Source of the DNA: Nannochloris sp. 'desiccata'
Lineage: Eukaryota > Chlorophyta > Trebouxiophyceae > Chlorellales > Chlorellaceae
Direction: 5' to 3'
Assembly: GCA_019044685.2 (NCBI GenBank)
Contig: JAGTXX020000010.1
Location: forward strand, 744,001-808,000
DNA: 64,000 nt
Below the pieces are notes generated by a model, which did not search any database, was not told the origin of the DNA, and saw nothing but the letters and a program-made list of their open reading frames with translations. Of this stretch, positions 1 to 8,464 are shown one piece after another (the first letter of the stretch is position 1; every line of letters begins with the position of its first letter). Both the position numbers and the translations under genes were made by a program.

Positions 1-67
1 CGCTGTCGCCGCCGAGGCCAATAGGAGCGCCACTGCCAGGTGCAGGAAGTTGATCGTTTGAAGTCAT
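1..67 (-). CDS. Partial 5' end of an unidentified gene running off the left edge
   Basis: Reading leftwards from an ATG at 67, an open frame runs to the window edge and encodes about 22 residues rich in Gly, Pro and Ala (MTSNDQLPAPGSGAPIGLGG and onwards). A second ATG at 71 in another frame gives a less protein-like Arg/Trp-rich product, so the 67 start is preferred. It faces the oxygenase at 291 head to head across about 220 bp, the usual arrangement in this window. Too short to assign a family; a low-complexity N-terminus of an RNA-binding or nuclear protein would fit, but that is a guess. Confidence 0.3.
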   Translation of the reverse strand, partial: MTSNDQLPAPGSGAPIGLGGDS

Positions 68-180
68 CCATGACGGGAGAACATTACCACGTCCGCGACC
101 CCTGAGGTGGAAGAGCAAGATAAGGTTAGTCAGAGAATGAGGAAATAAGGGAAGAGCAAGCGGTCCCAATCAGTCGGAAA

Positions 181-200
181 ACTAAACTAAACTAAACTAA
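181..200. repeat. (ACTAA)4 microsatellite
   Basis: Four perfect ACTAA units in the upstream region shared by the edge gene and the oxygenase at 291. Confidence 0.9.
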
Positions 201-290
201 AAACACCAACAAAAACCACTTGAGATAGAAATCATATAGACATAAATATGATTCAAGAACACAAAGTGCAACATCTCTCAATGATCTAAA

Positions 291-1326
291 ATGCCAAAAT
301 CAAACGTGCCACCTCGCGATGCGAAAGCATTACGATGGCTCGACGACTACCAAAAAGTATCGAAATGGCTCTCAAAATGGGATTTAGAGCATCTCATAGA
401 AGAAAACAACGGCATCTACAAAATAAAAAACTTCTTCCCTCCATTTGTAGCTGAGGAAGCACTCAACATCTTAGAACGCCTTCCTGCCACGGCTTGGCTC
501 TCTACTGCAGCAAAGGAAGACTACACCCATAATAACATCGAGCACAGCTTCTTATCCACAAAAACAGGATCTAAAGACCTGGAAATCCTCCTCCGTGTCT
601 TCTCCATCCTTCTTCCAGACCATTTAAACGCCTTTAGTGCTGGTAAATATCAAATATCAGATAAAATTGACACCCACGATGATCGGGCTTATACCAATAT
701 TAGAATGGAGGACACAGGGGAAGTTGTCCTGTGTTCTAGGGATGTGACGTTGGTCTATCACCTCACGAAAGATTGGACGGACGAGATGGGAGGAGCTTTG
801 GTAGATCTAGAAACAGGTAAGAGCCAAGGGACAAAGGAAAATTCAAAAACAATCGTCAATTAAACACCGAATACACTGATGCATTTTTTTTATATTTAAC
901 CTGCGTGTAGATACTAAATATATACCAGAATTTAATTCTGCTATAATATTCAAAGTCCCTCGATATCATCAAGTCGAGCCGGTACTGGAAAGAAGTCGAC
1001 CCAGGTATAGTATATTTGGATGGTACTTATTGCCAGGGAGACTGTACGAATTGTACGATGGGAAAAATACTAATAACGCCGATGGCGATGACAACGCACC
1101 AAAAGTTGAAGAAAAGGAAAGTGGAGGTACGCTCAAGAAGAAAGAAAAGAAATACAAGAAAAGAACAGCGGCGGCAGTAGATAATGAAAAAAATAAAAAG
1201 AAAGAAAAAGGAGAAGTTTTACTCTCTCAATGCAAGCTACGGCAAAGAATCTTAGCTCAATACGAGAAGAACCAGAAAAAGATCAAAGCAAAGTGTTCAA
1301 CGAACCCTCTATTTTGTAATCAGTAA
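291..1326 (+). CDS. 2-oxoglutarate/Fe(II)-dependent oxygenase (prolyl-hydroxylase-like), two exons
   Basis: Exons 291-816 and 911-1326 join in phase 1 across a 94-bp GT-AG intron to give 313 residues. The double-stranded beta-helix signature is complete only after splicing: H129-x-D131 (THDDRAY), the third iron ligand H195 (VPRYHQVEP), and a 2-oxoglutarate-binding Arg at about 205 (RSRPRYSIFGWYL). The family hydroxylates protein or small-molecule substrates using O2 and 2-oxoglutarate; the substrate here is not predictable. After about residue 225 comes a highly charged Lys/Glu tail (KKKEKKYKK and similar), which suggests nuclear localisation or nucleic-acid contact. The stop lies only 38 bp from the stop of the convergent S1-domain gene, so the 3' UTRs probably overlap. 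The family call is firm from the triad; the subfamily is uncertain. Confidence 0.85.
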
Positions 1327-1364
1327 ACCCTAGGAAAAGAAAAACAAAGAAATAAATAAAGAAC

Positions 1365-2603
1365 TTACATTGGTGGTAGCGTTTGTGGTCCACGAGGTTG
1401 TTGCCGTCTTACATCCTCTTGTTCTTCTTCTTCTTTCCTTCCTGCGGCCACTGCATATTCATCTTCTTCAGGTGCTAGAATATCATATTGTCTATCCCCC
1501 CCACCAAAATTAATTACATCAGCCTTTAAATGACCCCAATCAACTACCCCGCTGTTATGTTGCGCAACTCCCGCCGCAGCGGCGCCAATTGGTAGATGCC
1601 CTCTGTGCCCACCACCACCAGCACCGCCACCCTCTCCACGAGGTCTATATTTTACATGTCCAGGGTCTAAATCCGCCCCATCGCGTTGTGATACGAGTTT
1701 AATAGAACACCCTACTTTAGGATTTCCTCGTTCGTCTGGCTCTCCCAGCTCAACGACTTTTACAAAGACCTCTTCTCCTTGGGCAAAGACCTCTGAAATC
1801 GCAGTTATCCTCTCAGCATCCCCTTCATTTGGCGAGAAAGTTAAATGGTCGCTAATTTGTGAGATGTGTACTAGTCCGTACTTTCTGTACCCTTCGAGCT
1901 CTACAAAGATCCCAAAGGGTCGTACTTTCTGTACCGTTGCTCGATGGATGGAATACAACTCTGGGGGAGCATCGCTCACTTGGTGTCTACCCCCTCTTCC
2001 TCCTCCTGGGCCACCTCCACCCCCACCTGCTGATGTCAATAGAAGATTCTCAGGATCGAGGTCTACCCCTGTATTTTGATCAACAGCCTTCATGCTACAA
2101 GCAATTTTTAAACTTAAATTGTTTCCTCCTCCTCCTCCTCCTCCTCCTCCTCCGCCGCCGCCGTCATTGTCTCTGATTTCAGTTATTTTTACGTAGACTT
2201 CTTCACCACGAGGAGAATAGAATTCAAGGGCTTTAATTTTCATGTCATCATCGTCATCACGGCCAAAATGAACCTCTTCAGAAATTTGAGAAGAATGAAC
2301 AAGAGCTTGGCGTCTGTAACCGGGTAAGTCTACGAAAACACCAAAAGGACGGATAGAAACGACTCTCCCGCGTAGAATAGTGCCTACAGACGGCGGAGAT
2401 GGAATTTCATAGGGGTAGATTGAACGAGGTGGAGAGCCTGGGGAGCGGTGCCGATGGTGAGGTGAAGGTGATCGCTGGCGGTGGTGGTGACGATCTCTGC
2501 TACGACTTCTACTGCGACTCCTGTATCTTGATCTGCAATGATCACGACTGCGATCACGGCTTCGGCTTCTGCTTCGGCTCGCAGGTCTATAGCGGTCGTT
2601 CAT
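1365..2603 (-). CDS. SR-rich protein with two S1 RNA-binding domains (ZCCHC17/pNO40-like)
   Basis: Single exon, 412 residues. The N-terminus (about 1-60) is an Arg/Ser/Asp/His-rich domain (repeated RSRSRSRD) like those of splicing factors. Two S1 OB-fold domains follow, at about 70-155 (GTILRGRVVSIRPFGVFVDL) and about 215-305 (ATVQKVRPFGIFVELEGYRK), each with the GxFV core and a VHxSQIS motif. Poly-Gly linkers follow or separate the domains; the first is encoded by a (CCT)n/(CCG)n microsatellite. The C-terminus is acidic (YDILAPEEDEYA). The arrangement resembles nucleolar/splicing S1 proteins such as ZCCHC17, but without a CCHC knuckle. The stop codon sits inside ATGTAAGT, a perfect donor site, so the gene might continue in a further exon. 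Confidence 0.75.
   Translation of the reverse strand: MNDRYRPASRSRSRSRDRSRDHCRSRYRSRSRSRSRDRHHHRQRSPSPHHRHRSPGSPPRSIYPYEIPSPPSVGTILRGRVVSIRPFGVFVDLPGYRRQALVHSSQISEEVHFGRDDDDDMKIKALEFYSPRGEEVYVKITEIRDNDGGGGGGGGGGGGGNNLSLKIACSMKAVDQNTGVDLDPENLLLTSAGGGGGGPGGGRGGRHQVSDAPPELYSIHRATVQKVRPFGIFVELEGYRKYGLVHISQISDHLTFSPNEGDAERITAISEVFAQGEEVFVKVVELGEPDERGNPKVGCSIKLVSQRDGADLDPGHVKYRPRGEGGGAGGGGHRGHLPIGAAAAGVAQHNSGVVDWGHLKADVINFGGGDRQYDILAPEEDEYAVAAGRKEEEEQEDVRRQQPRGPQTLPPM
2125..2163. repeat. (CCT)n(CCG)n coding microsatellite
   Basis: About nine CCT units followed by CCG units inside the S1-domain gene. On the minus strand it encodes a run of about 13 glycines between the first S1 domain and its following segment, so length polymorphism would be in frame. 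Confidence 0.85.
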
Positions 2604-3669
2604 ATTTATTGGTTTTTGCAGAAGTGATCAAAATCAGATCATTGACAGTTAATTCAACCCGTATTATTGCCCCATTTCCTACGTATAGGATCTCCTAATA
2701 ACTTGCAATTCTTCAAATACGCTGCATGCATATGAAGACGCACATAGCCATCGTTAACCCAACTGTAAAACTTTTGAGCTTGACAAAGTTTCTCAGAAAC
2801 AATTTTTCAGGCCCTGAGAAACGGGAGAAACAATGGAGAAAGCTTTTGCTAACTAGCCCAAGAAAGACATCCAGATGAATATATTAATACTCCTGTAACC
2901 CCTGTCGTGCTTTGCGCACTTTAAAGCACCGATTGTTTTTAAACGATCATTTTTTTGAAAACAGCGAATCATTGCAGTCCGTGATCCTCTTCAGCTTCGC
3001 TGGCTCCCACCTCCTCTTAGCGGGCAGGCAGCAGGCCATATGTTTCAGCCTGGGCATCAGCGGCCTACTGCAGACCGCTGGCCATCTTCCTTTCTCCCCG
3101 ACAGCCGTCCCCGTCGCCGCCAGTGGCGGACTCCCAGGCGGGCAGCTGTGGACCCAGCGTTGCGGGCCTGCTTGCGGGCAGCGGGGAGATTTGTGATGCC
3201 TTTATCTTTTACTATGTAGATGCATTCTCTTATCCGCCGTCGTTTTTCTGTCCGTGATCCAGATCAGTATTTCCAACAAGTTTTAGGAATCAATTCTTTA
3301 TATGCCTTTACTGTACCGTCAGCACCCCCTGTAAAATTACTACAACTCCTTTCCTCACATTTCAAGGCCCACGGGCCCGCAGCTTTTCGCTCCTGGAGCG
3401 GGCAGATTTTCAGCGCTGTTCACCCCTCTTACCCCTTGCCCCTCTGGTTTCATGTTTATTTTAATCGTTTATATCTCTTGGAGCGATTTCAGCGGGTCGC
3501 ACTCCTCGGTGCGGACGCAGAAAGGCGCGCAGAAAAGGTCGCGGAAAGGCTCGCACCTCGCAAGGTGTCCGACATTTCTGTCCGCCCTTTCTGTCCGCCT
3601 CCCCCCTCTTGAGTACGCGTACACACGTACACACACTTGAAACAGAGGAGCACCAGAAAAGTAACCACC
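2604..3669. other. Gene-free stretch upstream of the recombinase relic
   Basis: The first part (to about 2910) is ordinary AT-rich sequence and should hold the promoter of the S1-domain gene. From about 2985 to 3200 and again from about 3360 to 3610 the sequence becomes clearly GC-rich, with short direct copies of a TTTCTGTCCG word near 3245, 3577 and 3588. Frames of 94 and 130 codons exist here but have no recognisable motif and look random. The GC-rich parts could be the 5' portion of the mobile element that follows, or an older inserted fragment. Confidence 0.5.
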
Positions 3670-4934
3670 ATGAAGGGCACCGACCTATTGAAGTGCAGCC
3701 CGGAGGACATCGAGATGCATTTAGCAAACGTGCATTGGCTGTTCACCCAACGCTACACCGGTCTAGATGCTCAAATGCCAGACGAGTCGGCCTTTTCGGC
3801 CTGCAGGCGGGACCGAAGCGCTACCAAGCGGTGCGAATTCAAAGCACGATTGGAAAACTCAAGGACAGCACACTCGGCACCTACATCAAATGCTTGCTCG
3901 CAGGCTGGGTAGCATGCATCGATGAAAGAAACAGGCAGCAAGAGCACAAAGACGACCCTTGGGATTACGTAGCGTATCCTATGATCAAGGCATCCACCAT
4001 CATCTACAACCGCATTGTTCCCAAGTTCAAATGCAACGGGGTCTCTCGAGAGCTGGTCCGGCGCTTTGAGACCAACCTCAGCGCCATTGATGTCCTGCGT
4101 AAAGCGCAGTTGGGGGTTCCAAACACCAGGTTGGAGGTTAAGAATGACTTGGTCGTAGAACTGGCGAGGGAAAGTCTGAAAGGAGGGAAAAGGAAGAGGT
4201 GCGACGACCCCAACATAGACCTCGCCAAAAATGCGCAGGCCAAGTATTTTACCGATGAAGAGTGCCAAATCTACCTTGACTGGTGCGCTGAGAAAAAAGA
4301 TTACAATGCAGCAGCGTGCTTTGGTTCCTTGATGGCCACTGGCCTGCGGAAAGCCCAAATCCCGCAGATGCGGTTGAGCGGTTCTTACCTCGAGGAGATT
4401 GAAGCCTTTCCGTGCAAGATGCGCGTGTTGAGCTATGCTTTCCGCGATGGAATAAAAGACTATACGCATGAAGGCAAAGCCATGGTGACTGCAATGGTTC
4501 CTGTACTCAATGCTCTCCAGTGCGTGCCTGGCCTGGTAGCAGAGAAGTACATCGCTGATGGGCTCAGCGGGAACAAGCTTGACTTTGCCAACTTGGCGCT
4601 GGCACGGCCAGACATCTTCAAATATATAGGAGCGATGTATCACGATGCGAGTATGGCTGATGTACCTGATGAAGACGGTGAATCCATGTTTCATGCCATA
4701 AAAAATGCACAAAAGAAGTCGGGCACCTGCAAAAAAGACTTTGTCACCAAGTGCGGCAGAGCCACCGCCGCTCGAAACTCGGCTATGTGGGGCATTCCAA
4801 TTGAGCAAATTTGCCACCATCAAGGGTAGAAGAGGCCAGGACCATTGGAGAGCCATTATCTGGCAAGAAAAGCATTAGCTCCTCTCTCGTGCTACCTCAC
4901 GTTGGCAGGGTACGACGGCGACTACAGCCTCTGA
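3670..4934 (+). pseudogene. Crypton-like tyrosine recombinase relic (frameshift plus in-frame TAG)
   Basis: The frame opens with ACCACCATG at 3670 and encodes MKGTDLLKCSPEDIEMHLAN and onwards. Near 3785-3830 the protein-like sequence moves to a second frame (LFGLQAGPKRYQAVRIQS and onwards), which runs to a TAG at 4827-4829; the same frame then continues protein-like (KRPGPLESHYLARKAL, AGYDGDYSL) to TGA at 4932-4934. Putative catalytic parts are an Arg in TGLRKAQIP, a GRATAARNSA block, an HHQG-[stop] position where related proteins often have Gly-Trp, and a Tyr in ESHYL. The C-terminal layout resembles Crypton and CBF3/Ndc10-domain-2 recombinases, which integrate DNA through a covalent phosphotyrosine. 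No terminal inverted repeats were seen, as expected for Cryptons. An alternative is an intact intron-containing gene with misread frames. Family call moderate, breakage clear. A long antisense frame over it is a shadow. Confidence 0.6.
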
Positions 4935-5213
4935 GGCTGAGCCTCACCGACCCCAGGATCAAAGCAATTCATATTTTTTATTTACATGAACTATTTACGT
5001 AATGCTCATTATTTATTCATTAAAAACTGTATTGAAAACATCAGGAAAGCAGGGAGAAAAGGAGCAACCAACCAGAGTTGACAGCATATATAAAAAACCA
5101 TCCCCGCTTTTGCCACCCCGCCCTAAACACAAAAAAGAAAATCTACAAAATCATATATTTTACTACATTTTTCAACATACATTTCCAAATACAATTTTAA
5201 AGCAAACATTGAT

Positions 5214-7042
5214 CTAAGTCTGAGGGTCTGAACGTTTAGCCTCTTTAGCCTTCATTCTTCTGAGCACGGATTTTGCAGCCCAAACGTGAGCTGGCAATGG
5301 CAAGGTCACCACCGTTTCACTTACCCCGTCATTGTCATACACCTCTTGGGGCAGATCACGTGCAAGGGTAGATGGAGGGCGCAATTCCAGCAAATTGTAC
5401 TTTACCATGGACAAAAGAATTTCGGACCCCTTCTTTTCACTTCCCTTTCCCAACTCTTCCTTTGGCTCACTTGCCAGCACAGCATGCTGCGGCGATGTGG
5501 TAATGCGCTCCAGCACCATCCTCCATTGAGCATCAGTCCAGAGAGGAGCCTCGCCACCTTTCGCAATGTACACTTCGGGTTCAAAACCTTGTATAACTGC
5601 ACCAACAGGGCCTGCTACCACTGCTTGCAACGCAGAACCCCAACTCCCCTTCAAATTCCTTGCTTCTGCCACACACTGCTTCAACAGACCAATATTGCCG
5701 CCGCACCGCTGATAAATTTCAGACCACTGATCTTTTGCATTAGCTAGATCCTCCTTCGTTTTGAAAGAGTCATTGGCGATACCACGCCACCCTCCCGCAA
5801 CACCATCACCCTACATAAACTTCTCAGCTTCCTCTTCAGTTAGATCTCCAAGGACCTCTACTCGAAACTTGTCCTCGGTCATTCCAACTGCAAAGGGAAA
5901 GGAAAGGACGTTTAATGAATTTCGACCAGAAATTCAAACAATAAAAGCAGCACAACTTACCTTGGGTCAGCCAATTAGCTAGGAAATAGTCCGAAGTGGC
6001 CAAGATCACATGGGCTAGAAGTTTTTGCTTTGAGATGCCAATAAGAAAGTCAAGCAATCGTTGAAGCTCTGGCTGCAAAGGATCTGGTTCCTTCCAGCTC
6101 ATGAGTTTATTAGCTTCATCTGCAAGTGAATATATATGAAAAAGTTCAGTGATATGGGGAGCACAGCCAGAAAAAAAAACATTGACGTTGGGAAAGAAAA
6201 TACAGCGTTGCCTTTTGCATACATTTGCATCGTACCTATAATGATCACAGGCTTTACAGACAGCGGTTCCAAAGCCTCTAAAAGCTTGTCAAACTTGTTG
6301 ATCGCCTCCTCCAATTTTACCTCCCTTCCGGAGAGCTTTGTAAATAATTCCCCAAGACTGATTGTAACCAGCCCAGCATTAATACTAATAGAAGACAACA
6401 ACGGCAGACTTGTGCTTACGTAGCTCATAACCTTTTGAATTTTTCTAGTCTCTAATGCATTTAAAAGCGCCTTGGCGACCTCGTCTGGAGTACACACTGG
6501 CGTGAAGCGAGCGTCGATTTTCAGGAACAATGGTCCAATCTGCTGCGCTTCATATTGTTGAGACAGATTTTCCAGCAATCTCTGCAAGAAATAATGAATA
6601 GAAGCTGTTGTAAGAACTATGCTTGAACAAATCTAGAAGAAGAAAAAGAAGAGAGAGAGAAAACACGTCACCGTTGACCGGGCAAGGCAGACCAGCAAAG
6701 GAAGGCAGAACTCACCGACTTCCCACAATTGCGAGGACCAACCAGCACAGTAATTAAACCAACTTCGCCACTCAACTTCGCTTTGAAATAATCCAGCTCA
6801 GTAACTCTGTTGTAGAAAGGATCTTGTGGGGGTGGAAGGGCGACTTTGGGAGCAAACAGCCCCGCTTGCACAATCATTGGTCCATTCCCTGCTCTCAAAG
6901 TTGCTTTTGCTTTTAACAGAGTTGGACGCAAACTAGATCGTCCACATACGCTGTGGGGTGGCACACCAGCTCGGATTCTCGCAATGGGTGGGGCAGCTAG
7001 CATCCGATCTAATGCCTGCGGAGCGAGAGAGCAAGCTTGCAA
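5214..7042 (-). pseudogene. Organelle-targeted P-loop ATPase (archaeal-ATPase type) with one in-frame TAG
   Basis: Four exons join in frame: 7042-6716, 6581-6236, 6119-5961 and 5887-5214, with introns of 134, 116 and 73 bp, all GT-AG. If read through, the product is 501 residues. Residues 1 to about 65 are Ala/Arg/Leu-rich and look like an organelle transit peptide. The Walker A motif (LVGPRNCGKS, K108) ends exon 1; Walker B (PVIIIDEANKLM) is rebuilt exactly across intron 2. Exon 4 begins with VGMTEDKFRVEVLGDLTEEE and meets a TAG at 5813-5811, after which convincing coding sequence continues in the same frame (DQWSEIYQRCGGNIGLLKQ and onwards) to a TGA at 5214. The protein recalls the archaeal-type ATPases (Pfam ATPase_2 group). 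One nonsense codon in otherwise intact splicing and frame suggests a very recent pseudogene, an allele, or a sequencing error. Confidence 0.65.
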
Positions 7043-7192
7043 GGGGCAGTATGCTGCGCATAATATTGAGAGCTATGCATTTAAGGTGCTTTTGCAACAA
7101 ACAACGCTTTTGTGGCTGCGAGATTCTTGACGGATTGAATTTTGAATCTTCTCAAAGAACCTTTTCTCTTTAGAAGCGCGCGCGAGAGAGAG

Positions 7193-7235
7193 AATTACAG
7201 CCTTTAGCACAGAGAATGTGCTCTACTGCCAATCA
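7193..7235 (+). repeat. Dispersed repeat, copy 1
   Basis: A 43-bp unit starting AATTACAGCCT and preceded by a GA-rich run. It matches 17960-18002 at 35 of 43 positions; seven of the eight differences are transitions. Both copies are intergenic. Confidence 0.65.
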
Positions 7236-8237
7236 CAAGAGAAAAAATGACAGAACTTCACCAGACTTCACTCCCAAGAAGGCGTGAATTTAAAGAGAAG
7301 GACAACATATAAAGGATCGTGCTTCTGTCAAAATTGCCTTTAATTTAACTGACACTGACAACCACGTAGTTACGTATCATCAGGGCGACTCACTACGTAC
7401 GAGTGGCCTTTGCTTGCTCTCAGCGCTATGCTCGGTCGCCACGCTTGGCAGCAACTAGGGGCTAGAGGGCGGCCGCAGCGGCGGCGAGAAACAGCCTGGA
7501 TTTTCTCCAGGCAACATCGACTCAGCCAAAAGGACAACGAGCGCAGCTGGATACTCAAAGAGCTGATGACGATGCTTTCATAGTATCGGGGTGCGCAGAT
7601 GCAGCAGGCGATCAGGAATCATCGCCTGAGCGATCAATATTGTGATCAATGCAGCACTGGTGGCGAGCAGGCAGCTCTATCCCCTCGCTGGCATTTGTTC
7701 TTCATTTGCTCTTTGCAGGAATTCCTCAAAACGGCGTTTAAATGGCATTTCCGAGCCATCTCAGAGTGACTCTCCCAGCCTCGCTTAAGCTTTCTTTGTA
7801 TCAGATTGCGTTGTATACGCGAAGCAGCCGTTTGAATTTTTGCAAAAGTAATAATAATAAAAGAAGAAGACCGGCGATTTTCACGATGATTCTCACGGCC
7901 ACAAACACGGCCCTACCCACGCTGCAAAGAACGATGCTCTTCCTGGCCATAGCTGAGCTGCCCAACATGCGTCATCCGCTGCCCCTGAGCGAGGCGGTGG
8001 CAGGCGGGGATGGGCTGCAGCGGGGAGGTTCAAGATCAAGGCACATAAAGAAATGACGCGTCTCTATGAGCAGAGGACTCCAATCCTCGCCTCTAATCAA
8101 ATATGTCATCGCTGTGGATACATCATGTTTTTTAATCGTCAAGTTGCCAAAAACGATGTGATCACTCTCCGATCCTCAGGGCGGATCTCCATCAGCTTTC
8201 GATAGAGCTCCAGAGAATTGTCCCTCTGAGCAGGGTT

Positions 8238-8264
8238 TTAGCCCCAATTGCACTGAGGGGCTAA
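8238..8264. repeat. 8-bp inverted repeat (TTAGCCCC / GGGGCTAA)
   Basis: A perfect 8-bp stem around an 11-nt spacer, about 200 bp upstream of the ZW10 start. No function can be assigned. Confidence 0.6.
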
Positions 8265-8464
8265 GTAAGGCCGTCTCTCTCTCTCTCTCACACACACTAT
8301 GTTTGTAATAGAAAAAAAAATTAGGAAAGAATTATTTTTCAAATACTTCCACCCCTTGTTAAACGCAACTCCATAGACGATTGCCGGCATTAACCTATAG
8401 TAACAATCGGTGCTAATAATATTCCGAGTGCTTGGCGTGCAAGGGCTCGTTGACTGTCTCAGTC

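Larger units (their letters stand above)
7043..8464. other. 1.4-kb gene-free region with dispersed repeat and hairpin
   Basis: No frame here shows domain-like or compositionally convincing coding sequence; a 104-codon frame at 7742-8056 has no recognisable motif. It contains the dispersed repeat at 7193-7235, a GC-rich patch near 7430-7510, an 8-bp inverted repeat at 8238-8264 and a (CT)n(CA)n tract near 8274-8299. The left end should carry the ATPase promoter and the right end the ZW10 promoter. Confidence 0.55.

Noticed and set aside
3220..3612. 130-codon frame upstream of the recombinase
   Set aside because: No domain, Pro/Arg-rich composition follows the local GC bias, and no promoter or conserved start. 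Kept only as part of the gene-free description.
3771..4856. Long antisense frame of 361 codons over the recombinase relic
   Set aside because: It mirrors the codon structure of the sense frame, has no motif, and the sense strand carries the recombinase signature.
7742..8056. 104-codon frame in the gene-free region
   Set aside because: No motif, mixed composition with an Asn/Lys/Arg run, and no splice partners.
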